A stretch of 64,000 nt of DNA, taken from the NCBI GenBank assembly GCA_947561395.2, contig OX387193.1:35228255-35292254 (forward strand), written 5' to 3'. This document shows positions 26,601 through 38,600 of the stretch, in pieces. Position 1 is the stretch's first letter. Each line of letters opens with the position of its first letter. The DNA is from Buxus sempervirens. Lineage: Eukaryota; Streptophyta; Magnoliopsida; Buxales; Buxaceae. The position numbers and the translations under genes were made by a program. The notes beneath the pieces are model-generated. The model was given only the letters and a program-made list of their open reading frames with translations. It did not search any database and had not been told where the DNA came from.

Positions 26601-29600
26601 CACAACCTGCTTATGCACATCTGAAATACCAAAGTTGAAGAAAGTGACTTGGTAAGCTAGCCAAAAACAGAAACCATCGCAGTTCTTTGATGTGCCAAGA
26701 GAACCTATAGTCATAAGATTCTCATCATTTGGCACTCTACTGTCTCCTCTATATTCTGTTTCCTGTCTATAGTAAAAAAATTTCCTCAGTATTTATTAAA
26801 AAAGAAATGAAGTAATATTTCCACAGGAAAAAATACAAAGCATACTGAAGATTGCCATAATATTCATCAAATTCTCATGAAATTACTACTGGTAGTTTTG
26901 TCAGAAACTTCTCATGAGAAACATTAGGGCATGTTAGATTCTCAAAACCATGTCTTCAGGAAACAATTATCACATCATTTTTCTCCCCTTTGATATCCTC
27001 AGGTTAGTCATTAGAACATGAATAATTTAAATGGAAGCAATTCTAGCTTATCAAGGTTGTCACTTTATACTATAAGTACCCATATCACAAATCATCTCGT
27101 TTCTGTCATCAATCAGGGCTACACAAAAATTGGTAATACATTAAAGAAACTTCCATAGCAACGATATATGTTTGAGATGCAAAGGCATTCAGCCATAACA
27201 GAGGATAAGGAAAAAAAATGGTTTAAAAATTACCTGAAGGAGCAGGCATCGAGTGAGGAACTATTCTAACTGCCATCGTATCATCTCGAGGCATGGGTGA
27301 CACATTTAGTTTGCCAGGAGCCTTAATCAATTTTGCCCTCTGAGCATACCTCCTATTTTGAAACCAGTTCCACACCTATAAGTTTAAAAATATCAAAATG
27401 AGCAAATAAAAACATTAGCTAAGGATTTAAACATGCTCTTTTAGAAAAGTAAACCAGAGAGGATCCAACCTGCTTCATTTGCACGACTATCTTTCCAATT
27501 CGATCGGATGATGAACTACAGTCAAAGATGACCCATTTTATTATCTAGTATTACTGCAATTGTTTTAGAAGTTCTGCTATTGTTTTTGGGATGACATGAT
27601 AAGCCAATAGAAACCTGAATTTTTCAGCAAGGGCAACAAGAACTTCACGAGCCGGCATTGCATTATTATGCTCTTGTAGACAAGCTTCCATCTCAGCCAC
27701 CTTAACAAAAATAAATAAATAAACTACATCATATCACCTAGATTATCAAAATTTGGAACAAGAGTTGCCATGACCAAAGTGCTAAATCAACTAAGCTCAG
27801 AACATGATGTACAGGTGATCAAATACACTTGTCAAGAAGAAACATGTAATAGCGCACACCACCATAAAAGTGTTGAACTTCTAATGGTAATAACCTTCTG
27901 CCAATATATTATCAAAAGGATCATATCTTCACAAAACAAAAACCAAAAAAACAAAAAAAAGACATTACGACAAAAACAATTGTTTCTGATGCAACTTCCA
28001 ACCACATCAACCAATATTGGCAGCAAATAAATGTTTGTGTAAAGAGACTTACAGTACACCAAGTAATGGATGGCTCACACTGCTCCATTGGTGCATATTT
28101 AACTATGCAAAATCATGTGGACCCCATAATATAGAGCGTAGGTCACTGTCCAGTTTCAAGACATTTGTATTGACTGCAGGCCAGACAAGACCTTTGTTGT
28201 AATAATCCAGTAGTTTCTTTTAGATAATAGTAAGATTAACAGATTAAAAAGTGCCCCTACTAGCTTCTGATATTTTGCTTCTTCATTACTATTTGAGTTG
28301 ATGAATTTTTATAATAATTAGCACAAACTGATCCACATGGATATATTATGTATGAGGCTTTAAGCTCAACACTCAAACCAAATTCAATCCAAAGTTAGCT
28401 AATGCAGATCTTGATGCAAAATATACAGATCTCAACATCCAAATCTGAATACATTAGAATGAAATATTATCTCTCTTTTATTCAGTATAATACAGTTAAT
28501 ACCATGAAAAAACTTTGGTTCAGTATTGTTTTAAGTTTTAGTATATAATCAATAATTGTCAACACAATTTAAATCCTTCTCATTAACATCAAAAGGGCTC
28601 AAAAACATTTAAATGCAGCACAAACTCAGAAGGGGTTATCCCTTATATATCTTGTAGGTGGAGGATACATATAGTGCTGTGCATTTGCTTTCCTTTCTCT
28701 TTTTTAATTTTTCCTGATAAGTATATATTTGTGTACATTTCACTCCCACATTAGTGGAGATAAAGGTGCACCGTGCCATTTACAACTCCGTTTTACCCAG
28801 GTCCCACCATGCAGTTTTGCTGGAATTTTGACGATACATCACTTGAGCCACCGTGCCGAGAAATTCTAAAATTTAAAAAAGTTCAAAAAATATAAAAAAA
28901 ACTAACAAATTTGTAAAAATAAATCAGAAAAAAAAAGACTCAAAAAATTTATAATTTTTTTAATAATACATTTTTATTTAAATATTTAATTATCCAAAAA
29001 ATATTTGGACAAGTAAACTCACATTATAAGCTTCCACAGCCTTTCCATAATTTTTAGTGATTTTTAAATTTTTTTTACATTTTTCTTTTTATAAATGAAA
29101 TTATTAATTTAAAAATTATTCACTACTTAATTCCACTTTTATGATTGATATATCCTACATAAATGTCTATATATTTTTCACCTGCATTTCCTAATTTTTT
29201 AGAAATAAGTCATACTTTTATCAATTTTTTATAAATTTTTATTTTATCAAAAACTAAAAGCAAGGGCAGTGATATTTAGATAATTCATTCTTATACAAAT
29301 GCATTATTGTATAAGGTGACATGGGCCATTCAAAGCTCACACCGTCAAAACAGTTAGTTTTTTAAACTGCACAGATGGAATTTCGCTTCGTGCTGTTAGA
29401 AACTAACTGAAATGGGCGAAATTTCGACATTTCTCATATTCCGAATAAGACATGGAAATGTGCCTCCATTCCTCCCATTTTCATGAACAAAATGGGAAAA
29501 CTTCAAAATTTCTCTCATTCCGCTCACAAAATGGGCAGCAGGGGTGGCATGTTCCACCCATGCCATCCATTTATCACCCAAAACTAGCAGTTTATCGAAA

Positions 29601-32600
29601 CCAAGTGGTTTTGGTGCCGTTTTCCACCGGCTCAAGAGAAATTTTGCTGAAATTGCATTCCTTGATGGGGACCAAACCTTCTCCCATCCACTCTCCATAA
29701 AATGCAATCAAGATTTTATATAAATCAACGTTAACAGACCTGATTGGGTTTCAGTCAAATGAACATCTATGGCTCACCACTTTGGTTCAAACTGAGATCT
29801 GTGTAAATCCATTTAGTTTACAACCAAGCAACAGCTCCAGTGCTGCATAAATTTTTACTTTATTCTTCTATTTTTTCCTCCTCGCCTTGTGTCTTGTGTG
29901 CCTTCCATAGTTATGGTAACAGGAAGGGTTCGGGGTGGGTTTTGGCAACCCGAACCCATCCCTAAGGGGGTTTAGCCAATACCAAATCCTAATCCGCCCC
30001 TATTAGGTTGGTAACGAGGCAAGGCGAGGCAGGGTCGACCCTATTGTATTTGAAAATACAAAAAAATGCTTTTAAATATAATATATCAATTAATAATTCA
30101 TTTATTCATTAAATAATATTAATTTTAAATTTATAAAATAATATATATAAATATTTTTTTATAAAAATAATATTCTAATACATCAGGGCAAGGTTTGCGC
30201 GGGTTGAGTTAGCTCCTAACCCGCCCCTAACCCGAATTTGGCAATGCCAAACCTAACCATTAGGGGCAAGGCAGGGCGGATTACCTATTTAACCCACCCC
30301 ATTGCCATTCCTAGTCTTCCATGTGGAACTTGCAAGGAACTCAGCCACTAATATCTCCTTCTCTCTTTCAAATCAATGAAAATTTTAATTATAAATCATA
30401 TACAAAAGAAAAAAAAAATCTGATGTTTCCCTTTCATATAAGCAAAGTTCTAGAAGTAGGAAATAATTTACTTTATTTAGTTATTTCAAGTCTTTTCTTC
30501 ATTAAAAAGGCTGATTCTGGATTCTATTAAATTATTTTTTGGTTAAGATTATTTATAGAAGGTTTTTCACTTTTATAGAATTTCTATTAAGCCTCTCAAT
30601 AAAGTCCATCGTACTAACAAGAATTGTATGTTCACTTCTCTTATAAAAAATGCTGAAAGAATTTCAGAAATTTTTTTGTGAAAATGCCTCCATATTAGAA
30701 TTCAAATGGGTACTACCCCTTCTTTCAAACCGATATCTCAATGAATTAATGTATATGCCCACCACCCATGTCAGATCCTAAAAAATCGTACTCAACTCCC
30801 AAAAAGGTCTCAGATTGTCGTCACAGGGATTGTTAAACAGATGTGAAGGCCACACATAGCCATCTCATTGGTTAGCATAATTATGGAATTTGTGAGAAAA
30901 GAAGGTAGGATCAACACTATAAAAAAATAAATAAATAAATAAATTTTCATCCATTCTCTTGTTGATACTTTTTGCCGTTTCAGGTGGACAGTTTAAAACC
31001 CTTACATGTTAAGGTTCAATCCTCCACAGCAAAATCCATTACTTTACTAAGACCAATTGCTACTCTACATCAACTTGGTAAAACTGTATAAGAGATTAAC
31101 TAAGGACCAAAAAATCTGACTTTCAAGATAGCACAAGAGGCTTTTTGAGTGATTTTCTCAGTCCTAAGAAACTTCTTTTCAAATCAATGATGATCTTACT
31201 CGAGGATTTAAACATAGAGAAAGGAGATTTAATGCTTGGCATATCAAGGGAAAAATTTATGGTTCCACTATGAATTTATATGCCTCTTAGATAAAGGGGA
31301 TCACTCGGAGGCCATTTGTAAGAGGTGATTGCAATGAGCACTTTCCACATGACAAAAAGTACTTACATGTGCTTCCTAATATACATTTGGACAAGATTGA
31401 AGAAGGTAGATCCACCACAAGCCTAAACAGCAACTATACGATCATTCCTACAATTTCTGCCATGCCTGAATGGACAAGATGGGCCAGAAACGTGCAGAAG
31501 TGATGTAGGACAAGTGGGACCTAGTAAGTCTCAAAGTAGATGGGGACCAAACCTTCTCCCATTCAAGGATGCTGAGAGGAATTGGTCTTAACTGGAAAGA
31601 AAAGTTTTGAGGGTGATTTACAGCTGGCCAGCGGATAAACCCCCAATGAAAAACATATCACTAGACGATCTTATGGGCTGCTTATCTTTTGCAGAATTGT
31701 AACTAGGTTATCCTTGCTGGGGTTTGGGGGTTTATGGTACACTGTTTGTGTACCTGTAGCTCTCTTTTCCTTTTCTTCTAACAAAGATAAATAAAATATA
31801 TTACTTACTGATAAAAAAAAAGAAAAAAAAGGTCTCAAAGTGGTGGTTTAGTATATGTTAAAGTCGTAATTTAAGAATTTTTTGTACGCTATTTTAGGAT
31901 TCTATGAATTTTAGATTTGCCAATATGTGGCTTGGGGGTTTATCTTTTAAAGAATCAATAAGTGGGTGGTGGGAAGAGTCAAAGGATAAGGTGGATGGAT
32001 GGGCTGGTTTCAGGTTTATGAGAACACTTCAGAATTTGAAAAAGATACTAAAACAGTGGAATAAGGAGGTGTTCGGAAAAGTTGCGAAGCGGAAGAAAGA
32101 TATGAAAGACTCAATTGTATTTTTTGATAGAGTGGAGGAGAATAGGGAACTATCTTTGGAAGAAAGAATGATGAGGAAGGCTTGCTTAGGAGAGTTAGAG
32201 AACGTGTTGAGGGATGAAGAAATTATTTGGAAACAAAAGTCAAGAATTCAGTGGCTCAAGGAAGGCGATGGAAATACTAAGTTTTTTTCATAAGATTGCT
32301 AATGCAAGGAGAAGAAGAAATGGTATTAGGAGGCTGATTGTTGATGGAATTGTTGTGGAGGAGGAAAAAATGATTTTGGACGAAGTGGTAGAATTTTACT
32401 CTAACCTGTACAAGATCTGATGCCTCGGTCTTTTGTGGGTTAAAAGGTTTTGAAGGGCCAAGTATAGATCAGCTTCAAAGGGAGTGGTTGGAGAGGGACT
32501 TTGACGAAGAGGAGATTAGGAGGGCAGTGATGGAGCTAGGTAGGTATAAGGCACCAGGACCGGATGGATTCTCGATAGCTTTTTTTCAAGATTGTCGGGA

Positions 32601-35600
32601 CATGATAAAAACAAATTTGGTGGAGGTTTTTAAAGAGTTTCACAAGTATGGTATAGTGAATAAGGTTACTAATGCCACTTTTGTGTGACTTATCCCCAAA
32701 AATCCGGGTGCTTCAGAAATAAAGGATTTTAGGCCAATTAGTCTTATATCTAGTTTGTATAAAATTATCTCTAAAGTTTTGTCAATGAAGTTGAAGGAAG
32801 TGATGGAGAAAATTATAAAAGGAAATCAAAGTTCTTTTGTAAAAGACCGCAAAATTTTGGATTGCTTGTTGATTGCAAATGAATGTGTGTCAGAGAGGAA
32901 AAAGAGGGGCCAACCAGGCTTGGTATGTAAGGTGGACATGGAGAAGGCTTATGATAGAATCGAGTGGAACTTTTTGGAAGAGATTCTAAAATGGAAAGGT
33001 TTTGGAGGTAAATGGTGTGAGTGTATTAAAGGATGTTTACATAATATTAACTTCTCTTTTATCTTGAATGGAAGGGTGGGGGGTCAAGTCGGGTCTTCTA
33101 GGGGGCTAAAGCAAGGAGATCCGCTATCTCCATTCCTTTTTACTTCGGTTAGTGATGTGCTTAGTAGGTTAATGGAATTTGGGGAGAGTAAAGGATAGAT
33201 TAGGGGTTTCAAAGTAGGGAAGGAAGGGGTTCCCTAATCCCATTTACAATTTGCGAACGATACCATTCTGTTTCTAGAGGCATGTAGTGACACAGTGTAT
33301 TGGACAAGATATATTCTTAGGGTTTTTGAGATGATGTCTGGGCTCAAGGTTAATCTAGCAAAAAGTAGCATCTCTGGGATTCATGTAGCGAAGGAGAGGA
33401 TGGAAACATTTGCAAATCAGCTGGGTTGCAACATTGCCAAATGGCCTATCACTTATCTTGGCTTGCCATTGGGTGGTAGTGCAAAGTCAATGTCTTTTTG
33501 GGAACCTGTTCTAGAAAGGATGACGAAAAGAATGTCTATGTGGAAGAAGAACTATTTGTCAATAGGGGGTAGAGTAACACTGATCAAAGCTTCAATGTCT
33601 AATATGCCTGTCTACTTTCTTTCTTTGTTTAGAGCACCTATGAAGGTGGTAAAAGAGATGGAAAAAATTCAGAGGAACTTTTTGTGGGAAGGAGGAAACA
33701 AGAAGAAAGACCATTTGGTTAGGTGGGAGGTAATGGGGAGGGACTTGAGTCAAAGGGGTCTTTCTTTGGGTAACATGCAATTGAAGAATTCTGCACTTCA
33801 TAGTAAATGGCTTTGGAGGTTTGGTCAAGAAAAAGGGGCCTTGTAGCATCAGATTATAAAGAGTAAGTTCAGATCTCACTACAATGAACGGGAGACTAAT
33901 TTTAATGCTAAAATACCATATGAATGCCCATGGAAATCTATTTTGTTGTTATCTCATAGTTTCTTTCCTTTGGTGTCTTACAAGCTTCGTATGGGTGATA
34001 CTTTCAAGTTCTGGTCTGATGTGTGGTGGGGGGAGTCTACAGTTGCATCACTCTTTCCGCGTCTTTTCCGGATTCGGGTCTTCAGGGATCCAAAGGTGTG
34101 CAACATACTATCTTGGTCGGATAAAGGTCTAGAGTAGAACCTACAGTTTAGAAGGGATCTTAGAGACTCTAAGATCGATGATTTGGGTCATTGGTTGAAG
34201 TTCTAAGGGGGTGGTCATTCATGATAGTGTGGCGGACGATAGATATTGGTCTCTTGAATCAAACAGTCAGTTTTCTTGTAAATATTTGGTGTCTCATTTT
34301 AGAAAGTTGGGTGTCATTCATAGTCCTAGCTTTCCTACATCTTTCCTTTGGAAATCTAAAATCCCCCTAAAGGTGAAAATCTTTGCATGGACTGCAGTGC
34401 TAAATAGGATTAACACTCTAGATAATCTTCGGAAGTGGAGGAAAACTTGGGCTTTGTCACCACAAGCTTGCACACTCTATAAGAAGAATGTTGTAGACCA
34501 TGTACTATTGCATTGTGAGGTTGCTGATTTTATTTGGAAAAGGTTATTACAATTTTCAGGAGTTAAGTGGGTTCTACCAAAAACAGTGGGTGAGTTGGCA
34601 GCACAGTGGAGGTTCCCTGGTATGTCTTCAAGAGGAAGAAGGCTGTATGATGGAGTGTTTTTTGCTTCATTATGGCTTATGTAGCTGTACCGAAATAGAG
34701 GCATCTTTGATGACATTTATAAGAGTCCAGATGCAGTTCTAGATTAAGTGATGGGTTTGGCTGTATTTTGGGCTTTGGTAACCTCAGAATTTGGTGCTCT
34801 TGGGGTTGGGGAAATTGTAAGAAATTGGAAGCAGATGTTACATTAAAGCTTTTTCAGGTTTTTTCAGATTTTCTCCAGATTATGTTTGAACTATAGTTTG
34901 GTGGGGCTGTGTTTTTTAGGACCATCCTACTCCTCGTGGGTTTGGGGCCTTGTATCCACCATTATCTTTTGTAGTTTGTACCTCTATATGCTGATATATA
35001 ACATCAATCATTACTGATTAAAAAAAAACCCAAAATGAGATAAAAGATTTGAATACAAAGTCTACGAAGTCTTTATAAAGCGTATAAGAAACCAAAAAGA
35101 CAGGCAACAAGTAGAGCTCCATGATGAGAGATACTCAAACGGAAGATGCAACCTCAACTATAGTTATTTTGCTTCCTCTCTTTGCCTTCCTAAAATTTCA
35201 TACCAAGAACTCTGCACTTCTCGAGTCTCATGAAGAACGAAAACTCTTCCAAGAAGAAGAAAACTCCAAGTATGTGTAGAAAAGTTGTGTGAAGAGGTAA
35301 AAAGAGTGGGATGGTGTGTGTGTGGGGGGGAAACCCAGAAGACCCAAAACATCCTCCTTCCAAGGTTAATATTCCACTATATATAGACAAAGGAGGAGCT
35401 CCTAGAGTTTTTCACACTATTTTAGGAGATCCAGGGAATATTACCTTCGCTCACCCCTCATCCCGCCAATCAAGGAGAGAGAATTCCTTCAATCCCTCCC
35501 TTTGATCTGAGAGAATGTATCATTCTCAAGGAAAATTCATATGTGACAACTAGTACCAACTCGGACAACTCACATGGATAATGGTGACTTCTCATCTCCT

Positions 35601-38600
35601 GGTGGATTATGACACCAACTCCTGTCAAGAACCATTGAACCCTAGGACAGCATGCTGGGACACATCACTCGACGATTAGCAATAACATGCCCTTGGCCAT
35701 TGCGCCTCAAGGACCACTTAATAGCTGCTGTGTGGGCTTCTCACCCAGGATGGAGATCAGTCAAGCAAAAGCTTGCAAATTCTCATTCTCATATAATTCA
35801 AAGTAAACATATCCAACAAACAGTAAGAAAATAATGACTTTTATTGTCTAAAGAGAGCATAATGAGAAATAAGATCCTCTAGGTCCTTTTCCCCCTGTTT
35901 TGTCGAGTCATAACCTTTTTGACATGGAATTTAGCATGTATTAATTTCCCAAATGGTAATGGCTAGTCTGACAAGTAATTAGTAAAGAAATGGTAAAAAA
36001 AAGGGTTAGAATTAAACCGCATGAAAATCAGAGCCCCAATGATTAAAAAACCTAGAAAACGTGTGCCTGGCACAACCTCTATGGGCACCAAGGGTGGGAG
36101 CCTAGCAAATTTGGGTGCCTAGCCCTGGTGCCTTTTTCCGAGTGTTGGTTTCACTCAGTTTTTAGTCCTTTTGTTGTTCAATCGCTCAAATTGATTCCAC
36201 TTTAAGATTCTCCTTAAAGTGGGACCCAGAAGACCCAAAACATCCTCCTTCCAAGGTTAAGATTCCACTTTATATAGATGAAGTAGGAGCTTCTAGAGTC
36301 TGTCTCACTGTTGTGGGAGATCGAGGGAGTATTCCCTTCATTCCCCCCTTATCCCGCCAATCAAGGAGAGAGAATTCCTTCAATCCCTCCCTTCGATTGG
36401 AGAGACTCATTCTCTAGGAAAATTCATTATGTGACAACTAGTACCAACTCGGACAACTCACATGGATACTGGTGACTTCTCATCTCCTCGTGGATTATGA
36501 CACCAACTCCTGTCAAGAACCATTGAACCTAGGACAGCATGCTGGGATGCATCACTTGACGATTAGCAGTAACATGCCCTTGGCCGCTGCGCCTCAAGGA
36601 CCACTGCGCCTCAAGGACCACTTAATAGCTGTTATGTGGGCTTCTCACCCAGGATGGAGATCACTCCAGAAAAAGCTTGCAATTATCATATGTCAAAATA
36701 AACATATCCAACAAACAGTAAGTAAATAATGACTTTGATTGTTTAAAGACAGCATAGTGAGGCATAAGTTCCTCTAGGTCCCTTTCTCCATGTTTTGTCG
36801 AGTCATAACCTTCTTGACATGGAATTTAGCATGCATTAATTCCCAAAATGGTAATGGCTGGTCTGACAAGTAATTAGTAAAGAACCTAGAAAACTGCATG
36901 AAAATCAGAGCCCCGATGATAAAAAAAAATAAAAAAATAAAAACCTAGAAAACCTGTGTTTAGCACCACATCTATGAACATCAAGGGTGGGGATCCTAGC
37001 ACATTTAGGCACCTAGCCCTGGTACTTTTTTTCTGAGTCATGGTTTTGCTCAGTTTTTAGTCCTTTTGTGGTTCAGTCGCTAAAATTGATCACCCCCCCA
37101 CGGTTTTCAAAAGTTCTAGGTCCATTTATGACCTTAGATAGATGATCCCTACGAAGACGCAAATATTTGTTAGTGAAGAGGTTCACCACTAGGCATTTGT
37201 TGTTATCATGTCGCATCTTATTTAGCCAACTTTGCATCCATGTCGACAATGATTCATTGCCACATCATCACAGCTTGATGTCATGTTATAGTTTTCAAAA
37301 TTTATTATCAACACCATCTTTTCGTCAAGTATTGGTAAAAGATATTTTGATGGAAACTTGTGCAAATTTTTTCCAATGTAATTGATAGACTCTTCGGCAA
37401 TTTATTGTCAGGATAAACATTGAGCTGTTTAGGATCCTAAGAATCATGCTTATATTTTTGCCGAGGAATGTCAAAAACTAAAATTTTATAGAAAGCTTAT
37501 TCAGCTCATTAAACAAAGAAAAGTCAAGAATCAATATCCAAGGTAATGGATAAGAGTTTTAACCAAAATGTAGGAAACATAAAGTAATAAGTTTCATCAA
37601 AAGGATAGGAAAAACACTATCATTCTTGCAAAATCAATAGGGTATGCCATGCCAATTCCCTTGTTAAAAACAGTTGTTCAAGGATGTCAACATGAAATAA
37701 CAATTCAAATATTTTATATTTGACTTTATAGATAAGGAGTGTCAACTAGGAGGTCACAGATCAGTTTTAGGTCCTCCATATAATGTTAATGTTGAAGTTA
37801 GTGGAGCCTGATAATACTGGACACTCAACCACTTAGCGATGGGTATTTTGGGTATTTCACTTTGTATTAGGGTATATCCCTGTTCTTGTAGTCATTCATT
37901 GTATTCTTCTATTCGTGACATAGTGAAAACAGCGGCCGTGGACGTAGCCCTATTCTGGGGTGAACCACATAAAATCTATGTTTTTCTGTTCGTTTTTCTT
38001 CATTATTGCTCCTGGCGATCTATAGGAATCAGGTCAGATTCCTTTCAATTAAGTGGCTTAATATTCAATCCTTTCTGGGAAAATGATTAAAGTAACATGA
38101 TACCTACGCATATAGCATTGATGAGAAACAAAATATTAATTTATAATAATTTATACTTCAATGAAAAAAAAATAAGAGTTTACAAAAGCCTTATTTGATA
38201 GGAAAATGGTGAAACCAAGCATGGAGGTGGTTTCTCCAAAGCTTTGCTTCATAAATGGCTCTAGTGATTTGGAGTGCATGTGAGCAACCAGTGTAGGAAA
38301 ATCATCTCAACTAAGTATGGCTGTGACCATGGTTCAAAGTATTGTATCGACGTGCCGTATCAGACGATCCAAAAATGGAAACATATCGAGGATATGCATA
38401 GATACGCACTAAAATGGTGGATACGCATAAAAGATGGTGGATACATGAAACAAAACATATCTAGATAGAAAAATAAGTCAAAAATATGACAAATAAACAT
38501 GTTCTGACATCATAGGTCTACACAAAGAATATTTATGTATTATGGAAACAAATCAACATATATGCAAAAAGACTTTAGGAAATTTAATAAAAAATAAATA

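Larger units (their letters stand above)
20061..27233 (-). other. SHH2: SHH2-like intron 4 (7.2 kb)
   Basis: Holds a MULE-like MITE (22010-22432), a 59-bp tandem duplication, several microsatellites and a Ty1/copia pol remnant (24420-25270). In 25271-27233 I recognise no element. The minus-strand frame at 26442-26735 has no motif known to me. Confidence 0.7.

Noticed and set aside
26442-26735. 97-codon minus-strand frame in intron 4
   Set aside because: No recognised domain, and phases of exons 4 and 5 already fit without it.
29396-29707. Open frames of about 100 and 82 codons on opposite strands
   Set aside because: Neither has a known motif, and the overlap with short repeated AAATGGG/GAAATTTC words points to repeat DNA.
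35014-35060. Target duplication for the LINE ending at 35028
   Set aside because: Sequence after the A tail (CCCAAAATGAGAT) has no convincing match near 31842-31900, so the left border is set only by homology.
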